From Bacillus cereus G9842 (GTDB taxonomy: Bacteria; Bacillota; Bacilli; Bacillales; Bacillaceae_G), in assembly GCF_000021305.1 (NCBI RefSeq), contig NC_011772.1, forward strand, positions 4,934,001 through 4,998,000: a DNA stretch of 64,000 nucleotides, given 5' to 3'. Shown here in pieces: positions 34,740 to 43,842 of this stretch. The notes below the pieces were generated by a model, which saw nothing but the letters and a program-made list of their open reading frames with translations, made no database searches and had not been told where the DNA came from. How positions within the stretch are numbered: position 1 is the first letter of the stretch; every line of letters starts with the position of its first letter. Position numbers and translations under genes: made by a program.

Positions 34740-35657
34740 TTATTCCTTATCTTCTCCAATAATCCTTACTTCTCGCTCTAACTTCACGCCAAATTTCTCT
34801 TCAACTGTCTTTTGTACGAAGTGAATTAAATCGATGTAATCTTGTGCTGTTCCGTTATCAACATTCACCATAAATCCAGCATGTTTTAAAGAAACTTCTA
34901 CTCCACCAATTCGCTTACCTTGTAGTCCTGAGTCTTGAATCAACTTACCAGCAAAGTTATTTGGTGGGCGCTTAAATACGCTACCACAAGAAGGGTATTC
35001 TAGAGGCTGTTTTGACTCACGCTTAAACGTTAAATCATCCATTTTTGCTTTAATTTCTTCACGTACACCTTCTTCAAGTTCAAATCTCGCTTCAAGAATA
35101 ATGTAATGGTTGTTCGCAAATACACTCTTACGATATCCAAATTCAAATGCTTCTTTCGTCAAAGTACGTAGCTCTCCATCACCTGTCATTACGACAGCTT
35201 CTGTTAATACAAACGAAATTTCACCGCCGTATGCACCAGCATTCATATATAATGCTCCGCCAACTGAACCTGGAATACCACAAGCAAACTCAAGACCCGT
35301 TAAATTATGATCTAATGCAATGCGTGATACATCAATAATTGCTGCGCCACACTGTGCTACAATCGTCGTTCCTGTTACAGTAACACCTGTAATATGAATT
35401 AAACTTACTGTAATCCCGCGAATTCCACCATCTTTAATAATGACATTCGATCCATTTCCTAAAAACGTAACTGGAATATTATATTCGTTCGCATATTTGA
35501 TAACTTCTTGAATTTCATCATAATTTGTAGGCGCAACGAAAACATCTGCTTTTCCGCCAACTTTAATATGCGTATGATTCTTTAACATTTCATCTTGTTT
35601 AACATGTCCTTCAGGCAATACCGTACTTAAATATTTATAAACCTCTTGCATATTCAT
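34740..35657 (-). CDS. murB: UDP-N-acetylenolpyruvoylglucosamine reductase
   Basis: A 305-residue FAD enzyme that reduces UDP-GlcNAc-enolpyruvate to UDP-MurNAc with NADPH, a cytosolic step of peptidoglycan synthesis. The FAD-binding part shows [17 protein letters not shown] and [20 protein letters not shown]. The C-terminal domain has [11 protein letters not shown] with the catalytic Ser. The length fits type IIb MurB proteins of Firmicutes. The B. cereus group carries two murB genes, and this one stands alone outside a division cluster, so it is probably the second copy. AGAGGAA precedes the start. Confidence 0.95.
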   Translation of the reverse strand: MNMQEVYKYLSTVLPEGHVKQDEMLKNHTHIKVGGKADVFVAPTNYDEIQEVIKYANEYNIPVTFLGNGSNVIIKDGGIRGITVSLIHITGVTVTGTTIVAQCGAAIIDVSRIALDHNLTGLEFACGIPGSVGGALYMNAGAYGGEISFVLTEAVVMTGDGELRTLTKEAFEFGYRKSVFANNHYIILEARFELEEGVREEIKAKMDDLTFKRESKQPLEYPSCGSVFKRPPNNFAGKLIQDSGLQGKRIGGVEVSLKHAGFMVNVDNGTAQDYIDLIHFVQKTVEEKFGVKLEREVRIIGEDKE

Positions 35658-35683
35658 TTTACGATTCCTCTATTTCTATATTC

Positions 35684-35722
35684 ATTTTATCCCGTTATAC
35701 GGGCCCATAATATCCCCACGTA
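35684..35722 (+). repeat. Truncated bcr1-like fragment
   Basis: TTTTATCCCGTTATACGGGC resembles the left end of copy B (TTTTATCCCGCATTAACGGGC) but loses similarity after about 40 bp. Confidence 0.5.
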
Positions 35723-35995
35723 CATGAAAGAACCTAAAGTGGTGGATACAGTGTACCCAAAATCAATTCGAGACACCTATAAACCTCTTAATTTATAAGA
35801 GGTGCCACTCATATTAAAATATATATTGCATAATAAAGCAACCCAAATGGACTACTAAACTTGACATGTCATCAGAAAGACAACAATTTGTAAAATATGT
35901 GACTTTTTCAAAACACTATCCCTCAGTATCTTACTATACCATACAAAAAGAAAGTGGTATTTTTTTGTACTTTTTACTTTATTTACATCAATGAA
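35723..35995. other. Intergenic region with one inverted repeat, 273 bp
   Basis: Between murB and the SET-domain gene. The only structure seen is ACCTCTTA/TAAGAGGT at about 35782-35803, with no T run on either strand. It should hold the murB promoter (minus strand). Confidence 0.4.
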
Positions 35996-35996
35996 A

Positions 35997-36028
35997 AAAG
36001 AGCACATTCCACAGAATGTGCTCTTTCT
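35997..36028 (-). terminator. Terminator of the SET-domain gene
   Basis: AAAGAGCACATTC and GAATGTGCTCTTT form a perfect 13-bp stem around CACA, with an A run on the left. Confidence 0.9.
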
Positions 36029-36040
36029 ATACTCATTAAA

Positions 36041-36436
36041 TTATTTTTCGTTCTCTTCTTTTTCCTTATCAAACCATAATAGCTCATCGTCATCCACTTC
36101 ACCATTATAATTGATTAAAATTTCTTCTCCCGCTTTTATATCCTTATACGCGAAGAAGTTAAAAGTATGATTCTCGAAGACAATTTCATACGTTGCATTC
36201 GGATTATATGCATGATTAAATAACATGCCGTATCCTAACAGGAATGCCGTATGATTTACCCCATACTCAAATGCGTAGTCAGCAAGTAACGTTTTTTCAA
36301 TGTGTTCATGCTGTTCATTCGGATAAGAGATAACTGGTGCTGAGTGAATCAACTCACCCTTTTTAATATCACGAGTTGCAAATACACCTCTATTAAATTC
36401 TCCATCACTAAGTTCAGAAGTCTTAACTTCAATCAT
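36041..36436 (-). CDS. SET-domain protein (putative lysine methyltransferase)
   Basis: A 131-residue protein that is essentially one SET domain. GVFATRDIKKGELI is the SET N-terminal segment. LFNHAYNPNATYE matches the NHS/C-xPN cofactor motif (here NHAYNPN), and AGEEILINYNGE matches GEELTxDY with Tyr. SET enzymes methylate lysine using S-adenosylmethionine. Bacterial examples are few and their targets mostly unknown. There is no pre-SET or post-SET Cys cluster. The ATG at 36436 follows AGGTGACGA. A GTG three codons earlier overlaps that site. The acidic tail is EKEENEK. Confidence 0.87.
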   Translation of the reverse strand: MIEVKTSELSDGEFNRGVFATRDIKKGELIHSAPVISYPNEQHEHIEKTLLADYAFEYGVNHTAFLLGYGMLFNHAYNPNATYEIVFENHTFNFFAYKDIKAGEEILINYNGEVDDDELLWFDKEKEENEK

Positions 36437-36469
36437 ATTCGTCACCTATATAATTCTTTCTTTGAAGTA

Positions 36470-36530
36470 TTTTATCCCGCTATTTGCGAGGTTCAACTAA
36501 TAATCAGTAGGTATTAGTCTCACTTTATCT
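36470..36530 (+). repeat. Internally deleted bcr1-like repeat
   Basis: About 60 bp. TTTATCCCGCTATTTGC (left end as in copy A) is joined to GGTTCAACTAATAATCAGT (right part as in copy B), then CTCACTTTATC. The middle 100 bp of the element is missing. Confidence 0.6.
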
Positions 36531-36595
36531 CCTTAAGCTTGGCAGAAAACGCGCAGAAAAGCAATTAAATTACTATCAAGTATTCATTTAAATGA

Positions 36596-36624
36596 AAAAA
36601 GAGCACACATGGTGTGCCCTTTTC
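36596..36624 (-). terminator. Terminator of chemoreceptor gene
   Basis: AAAAGAGCACAC and GTGTGCCCTTTT pair around ATG with one mismatch; the minus strand continues TTTTTTC. Confidence 0.75.
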
Positions 36625-36632
36625 AAGAAATA

Positions 36633-38135
36633 TTACTTTTCTAGAATATCTTCTAGTAACTTCACTTGCTCGCTAACAGTATGTAACGTCTTCACCGATA
36701 TATCATTTCGATGTTTTTCTTCTTCCACACTCGCTAGCACTTCTTCTGTAGCTGTAGAAGTTTGCTGAATTACGTTAGAAGCATGCGTAACATCCTTTAC
36801 AATATTCGTCGTTTTAACTTGGAAACTTTCTTGATGAATAACAACCTCTCGCATTACTTTATTAATCGCATCAATAAACTTCCCTAAATCAGTTACGTTT
36901 GTTAAAACGCTTGCTAACATTTCGTTACACTCTTCTTGTACTCTTTCTGACTTCTCTACCTGCACTTCTACCTTACTTGCTTGATTACTAAACTCCTTCA
37001 AAATCCCCTGAATTCTTCCCGCAGAACGATTTGATTCTTCAGCAAGCTTTAACACTTCACTCGCTACAATAGCAAAACCTTTTCCATGCTCACCTGCCCT
37101 CGCAGCTTCAATATTTGCATTTAAAGCTAGCAAACTCGTCTGACTTGAAATATTCGTTATTACATCTACAATTTCATTAATTTGTTTCGATTGCATCATT
37201 AAATCTCTAAATATAATTCCAGACTGTGAAACAACATCATTTAAACTTCTCATGTTAGCTTCAAAATTTCTTAAAGTATGTACACTACCTTTTGAAATGT
37301 CTAAACTTTCATCCACACGAGCCGATGCAGTTCTTACTTGAGAGATGATTTGTTCAATATTTCCCTCCATATCATTCAATACCTCTACCGAACGATACAT
37401 CATCTCTGATTGTGATTGCGTACCAACTGCTACCTCTTCAAAGGCAAAATTAATTTCACTCATCGATTCCATCGACGTGTTCATATTTTGCCTTAAATGA
37501 TTGAAATTACTATCTAGTTTCACAACTGTTTCTTCAATAAGCCTTTGCGTCTCTTCTAGCTCCTGAGCTTTTCTCATTACTTCTTGCTTCTCATCACTTA
37601 AATGAAGGAGCAGATTAGAACCGATTTTCGTGACGCCCCACATAGCAATTGTTACAATCGCTAACAAACTTGCAAAATTAGCAGCTTCAGACGAGGCTGT
37701 ATAAGCAAAAAATTGCTTCGGCCAATAGCTACAAAGAATAAATGTGATCACAACAGCTACCCCGCCAAGAATTAAAATGAGGCGCTCACTTAAGTAAATA
37801 AGTGAAACAGCTAATGTAAAATAAACCATTTGAAATACAGCCGGGCTTTCATTAAAAGCTTGTACCATGATGTAAGACATGGTAAGCAACATAAATGTCA
37901 TGATATATTTATACGCTGATTCCATATTTTTTATAAAAGTAAAAAGCGTTCCAAATGCAACGACCGAAATACCACAAATCCAAAACGCTATTGCTCTCTC
38001 TGTAAAAATATATCCATAATACCCAATCGCGATTATCCCAAGGCAGAAACTACAAATCGTTATAAACAGTAATAAATGATTTTTCTGTGATTCTTTCTCA
38101 AGGTTAGAAAAACAAGTCCTCTTTAACCACTCCAT
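36633..38135 (-). CDS. Methyl-accepting chemotaxis protein with polytopic N-terminal membrane domain
   Basis: A 500-residue receptor-like protein. Unlike the classic receptors at the left edge, its first 190 residues are about six hydrophobic helices with no large extracellular loop. A HAMP-like or direct coiled-coil linker and a signalling domain follow, with tip [20 protein letters not shown] then [18 protein letters not shown]. This layout suggests sensing within the membrane or of membrane state. The ATG at 38135 is preferred (AAGGTGGGG upstream) over a GTG four codons earlier. It starts 32 bp after the EEP-family gene, so the two are probably co-transcribed. Confidence 0.92.
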   Translation of the reverse strand: MEWLKRTCFSNLEKESQKNHLLLFITICSFCLGIIAIGYYGYIFTERAIAFWICGISVVAFGTLFTFIKNMESAYKYIMTFMLLTMSYIMVQAFNESPAVFQMVYFTLAVSLIYLSERLILILGGVAVVITFILCSYWPKQFFAYTASSEAANFASLLAIVTIAMWGVTKIGSNLLLHLSDEKQEVMRKAQELEETQRLIEETVVKLDSNFNHLRQNMNTSMESMSEINFAFEEVAVGTQSQSEMMYRSVEVLNDMEGNIEQIISQVRTASARVDESLDISKGSVHTLRNFEANMRSLNDVVSQSGIIFRDLMMQSKQINEIVDVITNISSQTSLLALNANIEAARAGEHGKGFAIVASEVLKLAEESNRSAGRIQGILKEFSNQASKVEVQVEKSERVQEECNEMLASVLTNVTDLGKFIDAINKVMREVVIHQESFQVKTTNIVKDVTHASNVIQQTSTATEEVLASVEEEKHRNDISVKTLHTVSEQVKLLEDILEK

Positions 38136-38167
38136 ATGAAGCCCCACCTTCTACTTATACATATCAA

Positions 38168-39226
38168 TTACTTCAGTTTAAATACCGCACTCACTGGGTT
38201 ATGATCGCTATTTTCAAACTTTAAATCTTTCCCTTGTACATTTACAATCTCTACATTCGGTGAAACGATAAAGCCATCAATAATAGTGACGAAATTTTCA
38301 CCTTCGACATATTTCTTTACATCATCTCTCACAGTCATAACAGACGGATCTACAGCCCACTTAAAGCCACCGTCCGTAAAATCCTTCGGTAACTCTACTA
38401 ACCACTCAGGACGCTCTTTCACAAACTTCGGATCACTTAATTGAGCGTTCGAAACTAATTGATTCCAATCTCCGCCCATTATTACGTAATCACCATTTTC
38501 ATAATGCTTGTTCATATATTCTTTTAAATACTCTACTTGCTGTTTTCTAATTTTCCCGCCTTCATCATAAGCAGACAAATGTAGATTTACGAGTCTAACA
38601 TGTTTCCCATTATTAACAGGAATTTTATATTCCACAATTGCTCGATCTAAATCAAACAAACGCTTTGGCCAAGGCTCCATTCCAGGCAGCTGGAACCTCT
38701 TCGCTTCTTGAACAGTGTATTTAGAAAACGTACTTAATCCAGCCTCCGCATATCCCATTGGATTTGTTATTGGCACTGGAACCCATTTCGTATCGTAGTT
38801 CTTGCCAAATGACGAAACATAATCAGGTAATCCTTTTTTCAAAAATTCATGTCCATTTACATCAAATGAACGAAGTGACTTTATATCAACTTCTTGTAAT
38901 AGCGCAAAATCACTATTCTCATTTTGTAAAAACGAAAGCATATTCTTTAAATTAATTTCCGTTTGCTCTTTACTACTTGAACCAGATCCCTTTCCACCAT
39001 CCATAAAGAAATCTTGATCCTTATCTAACCCAGCATATCCAATATTAAATGTTGTAACTTTAAATTCATTTCCAGTCGCTAATACGCGCTCCTTATTATT
39101 CTCCACCTTCAAGCTTATAACATCAGCAGGCTGTTCTTTAGTAAGTGTCATATACGCTAGAAATCCTCCTACAATGCCCGCTAATACTAAAACACATATA
39201 AATACGATTTTTAAAAATTTCTTCAA
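38168..39226 (-). CDS. Endonuclease/exonuclease/phosphatase-fold (EEP) hydrolase, membrane-tethered
   Basis: A 352-residue protein with one N-terminal TM helix (about 5-27) and an exported EEP domain. Motifs of the fold: TFNIGYAG, LQEVD (metal Glu), LVNLHLSAYD, GGDWNQ, and the final SDHNPVSAVF with Asp-His. The family covers phosphodiesterases and phosphatases such as DNase I, sphingomyelinase and inositol phosphatases; the substrate is not predictable here. A TTG start at 39226 follows AAAAGGAG. It is the first gene of a likely operon with the polytopic chemoreceptor. Confidence 0.88.
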   Translation of the reverse strand: MKKFLKIVFICVLVLAGIVGGFLAYMTLTKEQPADVISLKVENNKERVLATGNEFKVTTFNIGYAGLDKDQDFFMDGGKGSGSSSKEQTEINLKNMLSFLQNENSDFALLQEVDIKSLRSFDVNGHEFLKKGLPDYVSSFGKNYDTKWVPVPITNPMGYAEAGLSTFSKYTVQEAKRFQLPGMEPWPKRLFDLDRAIVEYKIPVNNGKHVRLVNLHLSAYDEGGKIRKQQVEYLKEYMNKHYENGDYVIMGGDWNQLVSNAQLSDPKFVKERPEWLVELPKDFTDGGFKWAVDPSVMTVRDDVKKYVEGENFVTIIDGFIVSPNVEIVNVQGKDLKFENSDHNPVSAVFKLK

Positions 39227-39460
39227 ATAAATGACTCCTTTTCACGCGAATTTATTTTTCTTTATTTTCAGTCAAATAAAATAAAACGACACACATAAGA
39301 AACATTTTATCATAATTAAAACTGTATATCACTATATTTAGTTGATAAGTAATCGATCTCATTTTAATTACTAAAAAACCTTCAAACATCAAAAAAAGAA
39401 AAGTTACACCCACCTCCTCACTAGAAATTAAACGGTATATTTAGTACACTATATGTAATA
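39227..39460. other. AT-rich divergent intergenic region
   Basis: It should hold the promoter of the EEP gene (minus) and of the fluoride riboswitch-crcB transcript (plus). I see no repeat, hairpin or operator that stands out. Confidence 0.4.
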
Positions 39461-39461
39461 A

Positions 39462-39543
39462 TCAGAGGCGATGGAGTTCGCCATAACTGCTGCTTAGCTA
39501 ATGACTCCTACCAGTATAACTACTGGTAGGAGTCTATTTTTTT
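39462..39543 (+). ncRNA. Fluoride riboswitch (crcB motif) with terminator
   Basis: AGAGGCGATGGAGTTCGCC then AACTGCTGCTTAGCTAATGACTCCTAC is the characteristic crcB-motif layout with conserved GGCGATGG, GTTCGCC and the pseudoknot partners. The stem ACTCCTACCAG/CTGGTAGGAGT (39503-39533) followed by a T run is the expression-platform terminator. Fluoride binding stops termination and turns on crcB. Confidence 0.95.
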
Positions 39544-39562
39544 GAGCAAGCTATTTAAAGAG

Positions 39563-39976
39563 GTGAAGAAATTGATTTATATTATCGTTGGCATAGCCGG
39601 TATATTAGGAGCCCTTTCTCGCTATTATTTAGGTCTTACTATTCATACTTCATGGAATCATTCATTTCCGCTAGCTACATTGCTCATCAACTTACTCGGC
39701 TGCTTCCTATTAGCGTGGCTAACTACCTATATCGCTCGGCGAAACATCTTACCATTAGAAATTATCACAGGCATTGGGACTGGATTCATTGGTTCCTTTA
39801 CGACGTTTTCAACATTTAGTGTAGAAACTGTGCAACTAATCAATCATTCTGAATGGGATACGGCTTTCTTATATGTATCATGCAGCATACTTGGTGGTCT
39901 CATTATGTCTGGTCTTGGCTATACACTAGGTGATTTCTTAATTAAGAAACATCTTACGGAAGGTGATCACTTATGA
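39563..39976 (+). CDS. crcB1: Fluoride channel CrcB/FluC, first subunit
   Basis: A 137-residue membrane protein of four TM helices that lets fluoride leave the cell. Family marks: [23 protein letters not shown], and [17 protein letters not shown], with the Asn and Phe residues that line the pore. The start is ambiguous: GTG at 39563 gives the usual family N-terminus, while a TTG at 39572 has a better spaced AGAGGTG. It sits directly behind the fluoride riboswitch and overlaps crcB2 by 4 bp. Paired genes in Bacillus may encode oppositely oriented subunits of a heterodimer. Confidence 0.94.
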   Translation: MKKLIYIIVGIAGILGALSRYYLGLTIHTSWNHSFPLATLLINLLGCFLLAWLTTYIARRNILPLEIITGIGTGFIGSFTTFSTFSVETVQLINHSEWDTAFLYVSCSILGGLIMSGLGYTLGDFLIKKHLTEGDHL

Positions 39977-40329
39977 TAGAAGCTTTATTAGTGGCAACAG
40001 GTGGATTTTTCGGCGCGATTACACGATTTGCAATTAGCAATTGGTTTAAGAAAAGAAATAAAACACAATTTCCAATTGCTACATTCCTTATTAATATAAC
40101 AGGGGCATTTTTACTTGGATATATAATTGGCAACGGAGTCACTACAGGCTGGCAACTATTATTAGGTACTGGATTTATGGGCGCATTCACTACATTTTCT
40201 ACGCTTAAATTAGAATCTGTTCAGCTTCTCAATCGTAAAAAACTGTACATCTTCCTTTTATATTTAAGTGCTACTTACATAATTGGTATCGCCTTTGCCT
40301 TCCTTGGAATGAAGCTAGGCGGAATATAA
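39973..40329 (+). CDS. crcB2: Fluoride channel CrcB/FluC, second subunit
   Basis: A 118-residue paralogue of crcB1 with the same core, [29 protein letters not shown] and [15 protein letters not shown]. Its ATG overlaps the crcB1 stop (ATGA), so translation is coupled; GAAGGTGAT within crcB1 is the ribosome site. Charged residues differ between the two proteins in the loops (KKRNK here), as expected for a pair with opposite membrane orientation. Dual-topology homodimers are known for FluC; whether these two form a heterodimer is inference. Confidence 0.94.
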   Translation: MIEALLVATGGFFGAITRFAISNWFKKRNKTQFPIATFLINITGAFLLGYIIGNGVTTGWQLLLGTGFMGAFTTFSTLKLESVQLLNRKKLYIFLLYLSATYIIGIAFAFLGMKLGGI

Positions 40330-40360
40330 AAAAAGCGACTCTAACCAGTCGCTTTCTTTC
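40330..40360. terminator. Terminator of crcB1-crcB2
   Basis: AAAGCGACT and AGTCGCTTT pair around CTAACC, followed by CTTTC. It overlaps the end of the minus-strand gene at 40359. Confidence 0.8.
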
Positions 40361-40598
40361 ATAAGAAGTATGTCCCGCCATATGGAATGGAAAATAAACC
40401 AGCTGGATGTACATCGTAATGTACAATTTGCATCGGAAGTTGTGAATACGGCATATACTGACTTTGCAACATTTGTGCAAAATATGCTTGTTGTTGCATT
40501 TGAATAGCTTGATTCACAGCATGAATTGTCCCCTGTGCCCCAGCCAGTGTAATAGCTGCTCCTACTTGTCTTCCATTATAAAAATGATGGTTCATCAT
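40359..40598 (-). CDS. Small Gln/Tyr/His-rich protein, unknown (possibly spore-associated)
   Basis: A 79-residue protein with an N-terminal MMNHHFYNGRQVGAAITLAG, a Gln-rich centre (IQMQQQAYFAQMLQSQ) and a Pro/Tyr/Gly C-terminus (YDVHPAGLFSIPYGGTYFL). No TM helix or named domain is recognised. Composition recalls small Bacillus spore coat or crust proteins, but that is only resemblance. The ribosome site is weak (GAGATGA before two consecutive ATGs). It is convergent with crcB2, sharing the terminator. Confidence 0.65.
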   Translation of the reverse strand: MMNHHFYNGRQVGAAITLAGAQGTIHAVNQAIQMQQQAYFAQMLQSQYMPYSQLPMQIVHYDVHPAGLFSIPYGGTYFL

Positions 40599-40677
40599 GA
40601 TTCATCTCACTTATTCTTTTTCTTCCATATGGTATGTTTCTATTTCATAGTAAGTGTTTTGTCCCTATAGGTTGCCC

Positions 40678-40890
40678 CTATCTATTGCCCTTTTTTAGCT
40701 TGGAAGTAATAAATCCAAATAATAATACACCAATACCACTAAGGAACAATACATAACTTATCGGTACTAGGAAAAAGAAAGGTTCTTCAAGGAATCCATC
40801 CGCTCCTACTTTACTGTTTGAAGCATGTATAGTTAAAGAAATAATCGCTAAAATCATGAAAGAAATAGCTACTACGTATTTATTTTTCAT
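40678..40890 (-). CDS. Small two-helix membrane protein (DUF3955-like)
   Basis: A 70-residue protein with TM helices at about 5-22 and 37-61, a short external loop (SKVGADGFLEEPF) and a basic end (SKLKKGNR). GAGGAGAATG precedes the start, which supports real expression. The layout resembles DUF3955 proteins of Firmicutes, a tentative call. A perfect 43-bp palindrome lies 71 bp upstream of its start and may control it. Confidence 0.72.
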   Translation of the reverse strand: MKNKYVVAISFMILAIISLTIHASNSKVGADGFLEEPFFFLVPISYVLFLSGIGVLLFGFITSKLKKGNR

Positions 40891-40960
40891 TTCACATTCT
40901 CCTCTACTTATGTAATTCTTCTTAAATCGTTAACATCATATTATCTAAAATAACATTAAC

Positions 40961-41003
40961 AGTCAATAATTATTTATTGTTTAACAATAAATAATTATTG
41001 ACT
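40961..41003. repeat. Perfect 43-bp palindrome
   Basis: AGTCAATAATTATTTATTGTT (40961-40981) is followed by one T and its exact reverse complement (40983-41003). It lies upstream of the small membrane protein gene and downstream of the MFS gene. No T or A tract on the flanks marks it as a terminator, and a separate terminator for the MFS gene lies at 41012-41055. Confidence 0.85.
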
Positions 41004-41011
41004 AAACTAAT

Positions 41012-41055
41012 AAAAAAAAGGTTTGCGAAGCATCTTAAATTCCTTCACAAACCTT
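41012..41055 (-). terminator. Terminator of the ABC-F/MFS operon
   Basis: On the minus strand AAGGTTTGTGAAG pairs with CTTCGCAAACCTT (one mismatch), followed by a run of T. Confidence 0.88.
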
Positions 41056-41070
41056 CTAAATTATAAATAT

Positions 41071-42264
41071 TTACACTTCAAACCTCTTGCTTAATACAAT
41101 ATACATTGCGCAAAATAGCACGAATATCCCAGCATAAATTAACAAAATCTCTACACTAAACATATCCGACAACGGACCAAATATTATCATTCCTAAAGGA
41201 AGCGCGCATGAATTCGCAATTTGTACAAGGCTGAACATCCGTCCGTGCATCGATGGTTCTACTTTCTCCTGCAATAACACAGTAACTGGTGTATTGAAGC
41301 ACGGCATTGTTATACCAATTAAAAAATTAAATACTAAATACATAATAAATATCGGTGCTATTCCGAGTCCAATCATAAGCAGTCCATATAATGCACAAGC
41401 TAGCGCTGTTGTATACATACGATTACGAAAGCCACCCCACGCCGCAATCAATACGCCACCAGCTGCCGCACCCGCACTAAAGGTCATCTCACTAGCAGTA
41501 AGTCTCCACATTTCGGCCCCGAAAGAACGAGTTACCATTAAAGGTGTTAAAAAAGCAGCTGGACTTATTAAAATCATGACGATAATCAATAAAAGGATTA
41601 GCCTTTTAATAAATACATTTTCTTTTAAATAAGAGAACCCTTCTTTAATTCCCTGTAGATTAGATTTTTGCTTACTCTCTACATTCACATGTCCTTCGAC
41701 CTGAATAACAAACATAATACTAATTCCAATCATAGCTGTAATAACATCAATAAAAAATGTTATTTCAATGCTGGCAATAGAAAGAATCGCAGCACTTGCT
41801 GCTGGAGAAAGAAACATAATTAAAGATGTAATACTGCTATTTATTCCATTTACTTTCATAAGATACTCTTTCGGAACGATTTGCGGAATTAATGCATTCA
41901 CAGCTGGCGTTTGTACTCCTGTTCCAGCTGAACGAATGAGTAACACAATAAAAAGTAACCAAATACTTTTATATCCTGTTAAAAATAAACTTGCTAAAAC
42001 TAACGTCGCAATCGCTATAACCCCATCCGATAACATAATCATCTTTTTACGGTCATAACGATCAATCCAAACACCTGCAAACAAAGATATCGCAATTTGT
42101 GGTAGAAAACCGCAAACAGTTGAAATAGTCAACATCACTCCTGATGATGTTGTAAGGGTGATATACCATATAATCGCGTATTGCACGAGAGAGGAACCGA
42201 ACAACGAAATAGTTTGAGCGGTCAAAAATAATATAATTTTCGTTTTCCAATTGTTTTCACTCAT
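41071..42264 (-). CDS. MFS efflux transporter, macrolide-efflux (Mef) type
   Basis: A 397-residue, 12-helix facilitator. The N-terminal region TQTISLFGSSLVQYAIIW-like (here TAQTISLFGSSLVQYAIIWY) and the motif-A loop DRYDRKKMIMLSD are typical of the MefA/YfmI drug-H+ antiporter branch. The ATG at 42264 (GGGGG upstream, spacing 10) is preferred to a GTG three codons earlier, which would overlap the end of the ABC-F gene by 4 bp. It is the second gene of an operon with an ABC-F ATPase, the reverse order of the streptococcal mef-msr(D) pair. Expected role: drug export, substrate unknown. Confidence 0.9.
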   Translation of the reverse strand: MSENNWKTKIILFLTAQTISLFGSSLVQYAIIWYITLTTSSGVMLTISTVCGFLPQIAISLFAGVWIDRYDRKKMIMLSDGVIAIATLVLASLFLTGYKSIWLLFIVLLIRSAGTGVQTPAVNALIPQIVPKEYLMKVNGINSSITSLIMFLSPAASAAILSIASIEITFFIDVITAMIGISIMFVIQVEGHVNVESKQKSNLQGIKEGFSYLKENVFIKRLILLLIIVMILISPAAFLTPLMVTRSFGAEMWRLTASEMTFSAGAAAGGVLIAAWGGFRNRMYTTALACALYGLLMIGLGIAPIFIMYLVFNFLIGITMPCFNTPVTVLLQEKVEPSMHGRMFSLVQIANSCALPLGMIIFGPLSDMFSVEILLIYAGIFVLFCAMYIVLSKRFEV

Positions 42265-42269
42265 ATGTT

Positions 42270-43817
42270 TCACACCCCCTTAACTAATCCTGTCTCTATA
42301 TCAAAGATGCTATCTGCCCAATCAAGATAAAAACTTGCTTCGTGAGATACGAGTATAATGCTGCCCTTAAACTGAATTAGCGCCTTTTGCAAAGCTTCCT
42401 TCGCTTCTGCATCTAAATGATTTGTCGGCTCATCTAAAATTAAGAAGTTACAAGGTGATAGTAATAATCCGCACAGTTTCACCTTCGATTGTTCACCACC
42501 ACTTAACGTCCGAATTTCTTGCGAAACGTGCGTATCCTTCACACCACACGCAGCTAAATGATGGCGTATTTCCTTCATATTCAGTTTAGGAAACTGTTCT
42601 GAAATAATTTGAAGCGGCGTTAAAGAATCATTGCTCCAATTTAAATCTTGCTCATAATATCCAATCTTTATTTGCTCTGAAAAGTGAAACTCTCCAGAAA
42701 TGCTAGCAATATTTCCAACGATTGTTTTTAATAAAGTAGATTTCCCTACTCCATTGAAACCTGTAATAACAAGTTTTTGCCCACCCATTACTGAAAAATT
42801 TAACTTTGGTAAGAGAGCGAAATCGTAACCAACTTCAAGGTTATTTACTTCAAGAACTGTCTGAACTGAAATGGGAAGTTCCTGAAAATGAATAGACGGT
42901 TTATGAGTAAAACTTGGTGGCGCAATTCTTTCCATACGCTCCAATTGTTTTCTACGACCTTGCGCTATTTTTGAATTCACCCCAGCAATATTTCTACGAA
43001 TATACTCTTCCGTTTTTTCAATTTTCTTTCGCTGTGCATAATATTGGCGAATATAATCTTTTCGCAAATGCTCCTTTTGTCTTACAAAATCTGAGTATTT
43101 TCCGTAATACTTCTTAACCGTTCCGAACTCTACATCACATATGCAAGAAGTTACCTTTTCCAGAAAATCAAAATCATGTGATACGACAATAAACGCTCCT
43201 TCAAAATTCATTAAATAATTAGCAAGCCACTCCACATGCTCCTTATCGAGAAAATTCGTCGGTTCATCTAGTAATAAAATAGTAGGCTCTTCTAATAAAA
43301 GCTTTGCTAAAATTACCTTTGCACGCTGCCCTCCGCTTAATTCACCAATAACACGATCCATCCCAATCGCATCAATACCTAAACCGGCTGCCACCTTATT
43401 TATTACGCTGTCTACTGAATAAAAATCACGAGCCTCAAGCTGTTCTTGTATTTCAGCTGCTTTCAATAGTTGATTCTCATCTCCAGTCATCGCACTTTCT
43501 TCATATAACTTATTCATTCTCTTTTCCATTTCAAACAAATCATAAAAGGCTCGCTTTGCATATTGTGAAATAGTATAGCTCCCATCAATTTCTGCATATT
43601 GATCAAGATGTCCAATTTGAATATTAGGTTGCCACTTAATGCTCCCCTTATCAGAAATAATTTCCCCCACCAATATTTTCATTAATGTGCTTTTCCCTGC
43701 ACCATTCTGTCCAACAATTCCCATATGCTCGCCTTTATGCAAATCAAAAGAAGCATTTTCGTATAATACTTTATCAATAAAACTATGTGATAAACTTTCA
43801 ACTTTAAGTAAACTCAT
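42270..43817 (-). CDS. ABC-F family ATPase (ribosome-acting, possible antibiotic protection factor)
   Basis: A 515-residue soluble protein with two ABC domains and no TM. Walker A GQNGAGKST and GFNGVGKST; signatures LSGGQ and LSGGE; Walker B ILLLDEPTN and FLILDEPTN. The inter-domain linker (about 75 residues, RKDYIRQYYAQRKKIEKTEEYIRRN) is fairly short, unlike the long tips of Vga/Lsa proteins, so resistance cannot be assumed from the linker alone. It is preceded by a leader with a peptide ORF and terminators, the usual design of ribosome-antibiotic-induced ABC-F genes, and followed by a Mef-type MFS gene. It binds the ribosomal E site in known relatives. Confidence 0.93.
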   Translation of the reverse strand: MSLLKVESLSHSFIDKVLYENASFDLHKGEHMGIVGQNGAGKSTLMKILVGEIISDKGSIKWQPNIQIGHLDQYAEIDGSYTISQYAKRAFYDLFEMEKRMNKLYEESAMTGDENQLLKAAEIQEQLEARDFYSVDSVINKVAAGLGIDAIGMDRVIGELSGGQRAKVILAKLLLEEPTILLLDEPTNFLDKEHVEWLANYLMNFEGAFIVVSHDFDFLEKVTSCICDVEFGTVKKYYGKYSDFVRQKEHLRKDYIRQYYAQRKKIEKTEEYIRRNIAGVNSKIAQGRRKQLERMERIAPPSFTHKPSIHFQELPISVQTVLEVNNLEVGYDFALLPKLNFSVMGGQKLVITGFNGVGKSTLLKTIVGNIASISGEFHFSEQIKIGYYEQDLNWSNDSLTPLQIISEQFPKLNMKEIRHHLAACGVKDTHVSQEIRTLSGGEQSKVKLCGLLLSPCNFLILDEPTNHLDAEAKEALQKALIQFKGSIILVSHEASFYLDWADSIFDIETGLVKGV

Positions 43818-43842
43818 TTTTATTCCTCTTTTCCTGAAATTA

